DNA from: SM1-73 sp964588305
Lineage (GTDB): Bacteria; Zixibacteria; MSB-5A5; SM1-73
DNA length: 21,221 nucleotides
Direction of reading: 5' to 3'
Assembly (NCBI GenBank): GCA_964588305.1
Contig: CAZPOP010000038.1
Coordinates: forward strand, 1-21,221
In this document: positions 12,785 to 18,037 of the stretch, one piece after another
Position numbering within the stretch: the first letter of the stretch is position 1
How the letters are laid out: each line of letters opens with the position of its first letter
Translations under genes and position numbers: made by a program
Notes under the pieces: generated by a model
The model's input: only the letters and a program-made list of their open reading frames with translations
What the model was told of the DNA's origin: nothing
Databases searched by the model: none

Positions 12785-14548
12785 TCATCTCAACCTTTCC
12801 ACGTTTCCTCCTCGGTACCCGTAAACGGGGATGCTCCTGTTCTCTCCATACTGGTCAAACCAGATCGATCCTGAAGCCCCCTTGAAGTGCCTGGTGTGGG
12901 CCAGGTTGTCGGCTATCTTTTCCGGGTCGGTGATCTCCTTCTCGAAAATCGAGATCAGAAGGTTCATGGCATCAAAATTCAATGCAGCGACTCTATCCGG
13001 TTCCTCCTTATAGTTATCGCGATAAAGAGCCAAGAAGCTCATCCAGGTTTGGTCATCTCTCAGGTGATAGGTATCAGAGGTGAAGATCAACTCTTGATTT
13101 AGGTTCAAAGCAAGATTCAAAACCTCCCCACTGCCGCATCCCTCTGTCCCAATTACCGTTGTACTGATCTTCAGAAAGGAAATCTGAGGGAGGATCTTAA
13201 GCATCTGGTCTTCTCCTGCGATGATGAAAAACCCGTCCACCTTTACCGGGATTTCGCTTACAAACGATTCTTCTTCCTCGCTTACATAACCAGCAGCCGG
13301 CTTTTCTAACAGGACCCTTTTTATCTTTCTCAAGGCGGGGATGAAATCGGAAGTCTCCTCAGAGAAACGTTCGGGGATCAATATCTTGGCCCCCAGTTTT
13401 TTGGCTTCCTCTTGGAAACCGCGCGCCAGTTCCCCGGCACCCTCATCATCCGAGACGAACATGACAAAATCAACAAGTCCTTTTTCTTTGATCGCAAGTT
13501 CAGCTAAGCCTTTTCCTCTGGTCTGATTAGAAGGTGAGAGCTGAAAGACAAATCGGCTCAAGGCTCCAATTCCCTGCTGCGAAGCCGTTGGTGAGATCAG
13601 TGGAATTTGGGTCCTTCCCGCGGCCACCGCGGCTCCCAACGTGGACTCACTTTTTAGCGGGCCAATGATGGATATCACATCCTCCTCGGCTAACTGGTTT
13701 GACAGACTAGCAGTTTTCGCCGAATCTCCCTCGGTATCTTTCACCACAAGCTCTACTTCGGCCTGCATGAAAGAGTACCGCAAAGCCAGATTTATGCCCT
13801 TTATCATGCTCTCCGCATAACCAGAATATTCACCGGTGACGGGGGTAAGAACCCCTACTTTGAGGGTTTGAGATGTTGGGAAGAACTGCCTCAGAAGGAG
13901 AGTAATTTCTCCGATATCAGCTCCATCCGGGAAATTGTCCCGATAGTAGCTCAAAGCCTCTTTGGCCTCACGATAGTTTTTGGATTCAAACTTCCTCTTG
14001 CCCAGCCAAAAAAAAATTCGGGGAGCGAGCTTCTTATCCCGGTTCCCCTGAGCCAATCGGTGCAATTCTCTTTCCGAAAGCCCATCCTCCAGCAGATGCT
14101 CAATCGATTGCGCGGCTAACTCCTTCAATTCAGAGCCTTCAGCATTTTGGAAAGCCAAAACGAAATTCTGGGCGGACTCAAGCTTCTTGCCCGAAATGTA
14201 ATTTATGTTGCCCAGCATAAAGTAACAGGCAGGAACGAAACTGCTCTTCGGCAATTCTAGAGTGAAGTTTTCGAATCTCCGGTATGCCGCATCATAGTTC
14301 TTTAAGTGATATTCACACTTGGCAATCATGAACTCGAAATAAGAGAAGCGGGGATTATTGGGGAAGGATTCTGCCAGGTAGATCAGGATATCTTTGCACC
14401 GGGAGTAATCTTCTTGAGAATAGTCTTGGTGTGCCTCTGTTAACTTATCCCTCACCTCCCTTTGGGCCTCGGCTCCCGACCAACAGAGGACGCCTGATGA
14501 AAACACATATATGGAAAATATCCACAGAAATCTCTTCTTGCTTGTCAT
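12785..14548 (-). CDS. Exported TPR plus type-1 periplasmic-binding-protein fusion (LivK/LpoA-like)
   Basis: This 587-residue protein starts with a signal peptide (about 1-28, ending SGAEA, with no lipobox cysteine). Residues about 30-205 form TPR-like helical repeats (CKDILIYLAESFPNNPRFSY, CYFMLGNINYISGKKLESAQ, IFFWLGKRKFESKNYREAKE). From about 222 to the end is a type-1 periplasmic binding fold of the Leu/Ile/Val receptor class. It begins KVGVLTPVTGEYSGYAESMI, continues with IIGPLKSESTLGAAVAAGRT and PLISPTASQQG, and ends with a HFKGASGSIWFDQYGE hallmark. The TPR-PBP order recalls LpoA, a cell-wall synthase activator. No ABC transporter genes are adjacent, so a sensing or cell-wall role is as likely as uptake. 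GGGAGG lies just before the ATG. Confidence 0.87.
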   Translation of the reverse strand: MTSKKRFLWIFSIYVFSSGVLCWSGAEAQREVRDKLTEAHQDYSQEDYSRCKDILIYLAESFPNNPRFSYFEFMIAKCEYHLKNYDAAYRRFENFTLELPKSSFVPACYFMLGNINYISGKKLESAQNFVLAFQNAEGSELKELAAQSIEHLLEDGLSERELHRLAQGNRDKKLAPRIFFWLGKRKFESKNYREAKEALSYYRDNFPDGADIGEITLLLRQFFPTSQTLKVGVLTPVTGEYSGYAESMIKGINLALRYSFMQAEVELVVKDTEGDSAKTASLSNQLAEEDVISIIGPLKSESTLGAAVAAGRTQIPLISPTASQQGIGALSRFVFQLSPSNQTRGKGLAELAIKEKGLVDFVMFVSDDEGAGELARGFQEEAKKLGAKILIPERFSEETSDFIPALRKIKRVLLEKPAAGYVSEEEESFVSEIPVKVDGFFIIAGEDQMLKILPQISFLKISTTVIGTEGCGSGEVLNLALNLNQELIFTSDTYHLRDDQTWMSFLALYRDNYKEEPDRVAALNFDAMNLLISIFEKEITDPEKIADNLAHTRHFKGASGSIWFDQYGENRSIPVYGYRGGNVERLR

Positions 14549-14671
14549 GTCCTCCCGTCTATGTAAGAAAAAAGGGTGGGGATTTTTGAGGATCGCCGCT
14601 GGGAACAGACCTCATCAAGCAGACGCCCTCAGATAATGATGAGTCTCGCCTTTGGCAGGGGTACACCCAGC

Positions 14672-15160
14672 CTACAACGAGTATTTTCCGAAATCCTCTG
14701 GATTTATCCTCTTCAATCTTTCCTTTAAGGCCTCTGGATCGCTTAGATCCGGCGTGGTCTTGTCGCCCCTTTTGACCTGGAATAACTCCTCTGCCACAAA
14801 GAGGGGGACTTTTGTCTTAAGGGCCAAGGCTATGGAATCAGAGGGACGAGCATCAATCTGCACGACTGACCCGTTCAACTTTATGTAGAGTTTGGCATAG
14901 AAGGTTTGACTGACCAGCTCCGTCACCTCCACTTTCTGGACCTTTCCACCCATGGCAGAAATCACAGATCTCAAAAGATCATGGGTCAAAGGTCTTTTGG
15001 AGGAAAACCCGGAAAGCTCCATGGCTATGGCTAATGCTTCATAATGCCCGATCCAGATGGGAAGCATCCGTTCGGAATCTGATGAGGACAAGATCACCAC
15101 GGGAGAGTTGGTGGTCATATCCAGGGCTAACCCGTTCACCTTTGCTTCAATCATGCTCAT
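14672..15160 (-). CDS. Bifunctional nuclease family protein (BFN/DUF151)
   Basis: This 162-residue protein matches the DUF151/bifunctional nuclease family along its length. Landmarks are an N-terminal strand (IEAKVNGLALD), SERMLPIWIGHYEALAIAME (about 28-47), RPLTHDLL (about 56-63) and IDARPSDSIALALKTKVPLF (about 102-121), followed by VAEEL. Family members have been reported as RNases/DNases in plants and occur widely in bacteria, where the role is unclear. It starts 27 nt after rplI behind AAGGCT and is probably in the ribosomal-protein operon. The C-terminal 30 residues are charged. Residue positions are approximate. Confidence 0.9.
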   Translation of the reverse strand: MSMIEAKVNGLALDMTTNSPVVILSSSDSERMLPIWIGHYEALAIAMELSGFSSKRPLTHDLLRSVISAMGGKVQKVEVTELVSQTFYAKLYIKLNGSVVQIDARPSDSIALALKTKVPLFVAEELFQVKRGDKTTPDLSDPEALKERLKRINPEDFGKYSL

Positions 15161-15187
15161 TTTTCAGCCTTTTTGGGTTTTTGGAGT

Positions 15188-15634
15188 CTATTCCTTTTTC
15201 ACCACCCAGATTTTCAAGTTGGCCACGACGTCACTCGAGACCTTAATGGGCACCGTATAAACACCCAACGCCTTGATGGGAGTCTCCAGCATAATCTTGT
15301 GTCTGTTCATCTCAAAACCTTTCTCCTTGAGAAGTTCTGAGATATCCTGGGAAGTCACCGAGCCGAAAACCCTGTCCTCTTCTCCCACCCTCACCTCTGC
15401 AGTGCAGGATGTTTTCTCCAGCTGGATTTTCAGTCTCTCCTCCTGTTTTTTCTTCTTAAGATCTTTTATCTCTTTCTGTCTGGTCACCTCACGAATGGCT
15501 CTCAAGTTTCCTTTGGTGGCAGGAATAGCTAAGTTTCGAGCTATGAGAAAATTCCTCCCATATCCATCCTTCACCTCCACCACCTCTCCACAGCTACCCA
15601 ATTTTCCCACGTCATCTTTCAAAATGACCTTCAT
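15188..15634 (-). CDS. rplI: 50S ribosomal protein bL9
   Basis: This 148-residue protein has the usual bL9 length. The N-terminal RNA-binding domain carries the family signature (VILKDDVGKLGSCGEVVEVK, DGYGRNFLIARNLAIPAT). A long charged connecting helix (about 50-75) and the C-terminal domain (VFGSVTSQDISELLKEKGFE) follow. It binds 23S rRNA at the base of the L1 stalk. A strong AGGAGAAAAGG ribosome site precedes the ATG. It keeps the usual order after rpsF-ssb-rpsR, but a 211-bp gap separates it from rpsR. Confidence 0.97.
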   Translation of the reverse strand: MKVILKDDVGKLGSCGEVVEVKDGYGRNFLIARNLAIPATKGNLRAIREVTRQKEIKDLKKKKQEERLKIQLEKTSCTAEVRVGEEDRVFGSVTSQDISELLKEKGFEMNRHKIMLETPIKALGVYTVPIKVSSDVVANLKIWVVKKE

Positions 15635-15845
15635 CCTTTTCTCCTGTCTGAGTCTTTGCGTCCAGCATTTATTGTTGCCGAGACACGCGCCGAATTCCCG
15701 AAGTTGGGCATTGAGACACTCATTTGTTCAGGTTTCAGACTTCGCACCCGAGTATCGAAGAAGTACTAGCGCTCAGCAGGGAAACGTCTGTCTGCCTGCC
15801 TGGCCCTGTTGGCCGCTGACTGAACTTCAAGGCCCTTCTGTCCAG
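15635..15845. other. Gap between rpsR and rplI with no recognised gene
   Basis: These 211 bp interrupt an otherwise compact ribosomal-protein operon. No coding frame with a start and ribosome site was found on either strand that convinces. There is a short tetranucleotide tract (TCTG, TCTG, CCTG, CCTG at 15787-15802) and several small imperfect palindromes, one of them CTTCG/CGAAG around 15738-15760. It may be a decayed gene or an inserted dispersed repeat. Confidence 0.4.
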
Positions 15846-16082
15846 CTATCTGTAAATCTCAGCGGTGTATGGCAAAAGGGCTAAGTGCCGACCCCTCTTT
15901 AACGCAACGGTCAATATTCTCTGGTGTCTTGCACAATTGCCCGAAATGCGTCTAGGCACGATCTTGCCTCGGTCAGTTATGAACTTCCTGAGAAGTCTCT
16001 CGTCTTTATAATCGATTGTCAACCTTTTGTCTTCACAAAAACGGCAGGTTTTCCTTCTTCTTCTTTCGAAATCGGGTGTCAT
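15846..16082 (-). CDS. rpsR: 30S ribosomal protein bS18
   Basis: This 78-residue protein is a typical bS18. It carries RRRKTCRFC, IDYKDERLLRKFITDRGKIV and PRRISGNCARHQR, and ends in a basic LLPYTAEIYR stretch. It binds 16S rRNA on the platform together with bS6. Two cysteines (CRFC) plus C and H in NCARH give the zinc-binding (C+) form. It starts 19 nt after ssb behind AGGAG with 7-nt spacing. Confidence 0.97.
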   Translation of the reverse strand: MTPDFERRRRKTCRFCEDKRLTIDYKDERLLRKFITDRGKIVPRRISGNCARHQRILTVALKRGRHLALLPYTAEIYR

Positions 16083-16101
16083 CCATTAACTCCTAAGATT
16101 T

Positions 16102-16545
16102 TCAGATTTTGCCCAGAGAATCCTTGAAATCGGCTAGATCCTCTTGGTCGGTTTCGCTCAAATTCAGAATATTCTCTTCCTCCAGGGGCTGAGGTTCCGT
16201 CCTCTTGTCCAGGAATTGAACGTGAAACGCTTTAATCTCCAAGTAATTGCGCTTACTGCCATCTTCGTTCCCTTTTATCCGGCTGCGTAGCTCACCCTCG
16301 ACTAAGACAGCAGAACCCTTCCTCAGATACTCGCTACAGCTTTGTGCCAAATCCTGCCAAGCTACCACTTCTACGTAATATACGTCCTCTTTGTACATCC
16401 CCAGACTATCTTTGTACTTCTTGTTCGAAGCGATTTTGAAATTTACCACCGGAACGCCACCGGAAGTATAGCGCAATTCCGGATCCCTAACTAGATTCCC
16501 CACAATAATAACCTTATTAAGACTGGGCAGTTTTGTGTTCGCCAT
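16102..16545 (-). CDS. ssb: Single-stranded DNA-binding protein with atypical C-terminus
   Basis: This 147-residue SSB has an OB-fold domain (about 1-107) with LNKVIIVGNLVRDPELRYT, VVNFKIASNKKY, VEVVAWQDLA and LRKGSAVLVEGELRSR. It coats single-stranded DNA and recruits replication and repair proteins. I chose the ATG at 16545 because AAGG lies 10 nt upstream of it. A TTG three codons earlier (16554) has AAGG directly against it and cannot use that site. The tail is acidic (LEEENILNLSETDQEDLADF) but ends DSLGKI instead of the usual DDxIPF tip that binds partner proteins. The tail is also short. The rpsF-ssb-rpsR order supports this as the chromosomal copy. Confidence 0.95.
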   Translation of the reverse strand: MANTKLPSLNKVIIVGNLVRDPELRYTSGGVPVVNFKIASNKKYKDSLGMYKEDVYYVEVVAWQDLAQSCSEYLRKGSAVLVEGELRSRIKGNEDGSKRNYLEIKAFHVQFLDKRTEPQPLEEENILNLSETDQEDLADFKDSLGKI

Positions 16546-16595
16546 TGCTCTCAAACCTTCTGGAACCCCGCTTCACTCTCTCGTCTACCTCCCAT

Positions 16596-16949
16596 TCACG
16601 AATCGGTCGGCTCATCTTTTTTACCTTCCTGATCTTTTCCCCCGGAGACGACAGGCTCCCCTTCTTCTTTCGCCGCCACAGTTAGGTATCTTAGACAGAA
16701 TTCGTTCAATTTGTATGCTCTCTCCAACTCCGTCGGAATTTTGCCGTCCCCTTCGAAGAGAATCAGAGTATAAAAACCTTCCTGTTTTTTCTTTATGGGA
16801 TAGGCAAATCTCTTTTTCCCCCATTTGTCGGTCTTTAACACCTGTCCCTTATGATCGATTATGAGATCCTCGACTTTTTTTATCTCCTTTGGCACGGTTT
16901 TATCATCCAAAGAGGGATCCAAAACAAAGACGGTTTCGTATCTTGGCAA
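16596..16949 (-). CDS. rpsF: 30S ribosomal protein bS6, TTG start
   Basis: This 117-residue protein begins (M)PRYETVFVLDPSLDD and carries WGKKRFAYPIKKKQEGFYTL and LNEFCLRYLTV, all typical of bS6. It binds the central domain of 16S rRNA with bS18. I chose a TTG start at 16949, because GGGAGGTG (16954-16961) lies at ideal spacing before it and family members start at this point. An in-frame ATG at 16982 would put that ribosome site inside the gene and add 11 residues foreign to the family. The C-terminal 20 residues are a charged low-complexity tail, as often seen in bS6. Confidence 0.95.
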   Translation of the reverse strand: MPRYETVFVLDPSLDDKTVPKEIKKVEDLIIDHKGQVLKTDKWGKKRFAYPIKKKQEGFYTLILFEGDGKIPTELERAYKLNEFCLRYLTVAAKEEGEPVVSGGKDQEGKKDEPTDS

Positions 16950-17047
16950 TTTTTCACCTCCCTTCCACTTTCCTATTTTCAAACCCTAAGATAATCATAC
17001 CCTGGATATTTCCCTGAACTTTTTTGTGAATCCTCTGTTGAATTCAC

Positions 17048-17611
17048 TCAAATATTGAATCGATTCATGCTATCTTCTATTCCATGGATGAATACATTCT
17101 CCACGGCTTCGGCTGCTTTTCCAACCATCTTGCTTACTTTTTCTTTTTCCTCCTCTTCGAAATCCTGAAGCACGAATTCCTCCAAGTCGACCGATTCTTT
17201 GGTATCTCCAATTCCCATCCTCAGCCGGGCAAAGTCAATTGTGTTCAACTGGTAGATGATCGATCTCAAACCCTTATGTCCTCCATCCGTTCCTTTCTCT
17301 CTTATCCTTATCTTTCCCAAGGGCAAACTTACATCGTCACAGACCACAAGAAGGTTCTCAGTTCCGAGATTGAAATCATCCATGACCTCAATCACCGCCA
17401 CTCCGCTTGAGTTCATGAAGGTGAGCGGCTTCATCAGATAAATTCTCTCGTCGTTGATCCGAATTTCACAAAAAAGAAACTCTCCTCTTCCAGGCTTAAA
17501 ATCTTTCTTGTTTTCTCCAGCCAAAAAATCGACTACTCTATAGCCCAGATTATGACGAGTGTTTTTGTATCTTTCACCGGGATTGCCTAAACCCACGATC
17601 AAGTTCGACAT
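17048..17611 (-). CDS. pth: Peptidyl-tRNA hydrolase
   Basis: This 187-residue cytoplasmic enzyme frees tRNA from peptidyl-tRNA that drops off the ribosome. The bacterial Pth signature is present: IVGLGNPGERYKNTRHNLGY with N10 and catalytic H20, KPLTFMNSSG with N67, and VVCDDVSLPLGKIR with D92/D93. The loop GTDGGHKGLRS carries K where E. coli Pth has N114, a position that varies among bacteria. Its own promoter lies at 17671-17698. The downstream rpsF start is only about 100 nt away with no terminator seen, so pth probably leads the rpsF-ssb-rpsR-rplI transcript. The ribosome site is weak. Confidence 0.96.
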   Translation of the reverse strand: MSNLIVGLGNPGERYKNTRHNLGYRVVDFLAGENKKDFKPGRGEFLFCEIRINDERIYLMKPLTFMNSSGVAVIEVMDDFNLGTENLLVVCDDVSLPLGKIRIREKGTDGGHKGLRSIIYQLNTIDFARLRMGIGDTKESVDLEEFVLQDFEEEEKEKVSKMVGKAAEAVENVFIHGIEDSMNRFNI

Positions 17612-17670
17612 CAGCCAGAAAATACACTCACCATCCTGAAAACTCTAACCAAACACGACTACGATCTGAA

Positions 17671-17698
17671 AAGATAGGACAAAACTGCAGTTTGTCAA
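17671..17698 (-). promoter_or_regulatory. Promoter of pth with a palindrome in its spacer
   Basis: On the minus strand, TTGACA (17698-17693) and TATCTT (17676-17671) are spaced by 16 nt. The spacer and the edge of the -35 box carry a perfect 12-bp palindrome, AAACTGCAGTTT (17682-17693), extended by GAC/GTC flanks with one extra base. A dimeric protein bound there would block RNA polymerase, so it is a plausible operator. Confidence 0.6.
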
Positions 17699-17833
17699 GA
17701 AAAACTTTCCTCGATATTCCGCCAGTTCTTCAGGCAGTGAGATACCCGCGCAAACTAGGGCGCGGACGTCCGGCAAGTAGGAAACGGGGTGATATGAAAA
17801 CAGAAGAACTAACGAAGTTCAGGCGCTTTTTTC

Positions 17834-17861
17834 TTGACAAATAGCGTATGGCGGGTATATT
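17834..17861 (+). promoter_or_regulatory. Promoter of the dockerin repeat-protein gene
   Basis: A consensus TTGACA (17834-17839) is followed after 16 nt by TATATT (17856-17861). The start point would be near 17868, giving a leader of about 170 nt. The -35 box is embedded in TTTTTTCTTGACAAA, of which 14 nt recur in inverted orientation at the pth promoter. Confidence 0.65.
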
Positions 17862-18037
17862 GTATTATGGATTGTGGTAAAGAGATAAATCCCCAATCCT
17901 AGATCAGACAGAAAGAAGGGGCTTCACAAAAACCTGGTCTATCTAAGCTATAGTGTTTGTCGGGAAAATCAGTTTCTTTAAACACTTCGTTTTTAAAAGC
18001 GCAAACTTCTAAACAAAAACAAGGAGGTGGCTCTAGT

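Larger units (their letters stand above)
17612..18037. other. Divergent intergenic region (426 bp) between pth and the repeat-protein gene
   Basis: This region holds two outward-facing promoters (17671-17698 minus and 17834-17861 plus) and a plus-strand leader of about 170 nt. Between the promoters is a GC-rich stretch with a 6-bp hairpin (CCGCGC/GCGCGG, 17746-17765). That stretch is not transcribed by either promoter, and I cannot explain it. The leader contains a 7-bp stem (AGTGTTT at 17952-17958 with AAACACT at 17980-17986). No RNA gene or known riboswitch was recognised. Confidence 0.6.

Noticed and set aside
15273..15884. Plus-strand open frame (203 codons) opposite rplI and the rpsR gap
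   Set aside because: It is antisense to a certain ribosomal protein, has no ribosome site of note, and is serine/phenylalanine-rich in the way of a shadow frame.
17794..17844. 16-codon plus-strand frame (MKTEELTKFRRFFLDK) behind a GGGGTGAT site
   Set aside because: It ends across the -35 box of the downstream promoter, has no promoter of its own and is too short to judge. Chance is the simpler explanation.
17868..18037. Riboswitch in the leader of the dockerin gene
   Set aside because: Apart from one 7-bp stem I could match no known aptamer consensus, and there is no terminator or clear sequestering stem at the ribosome site.
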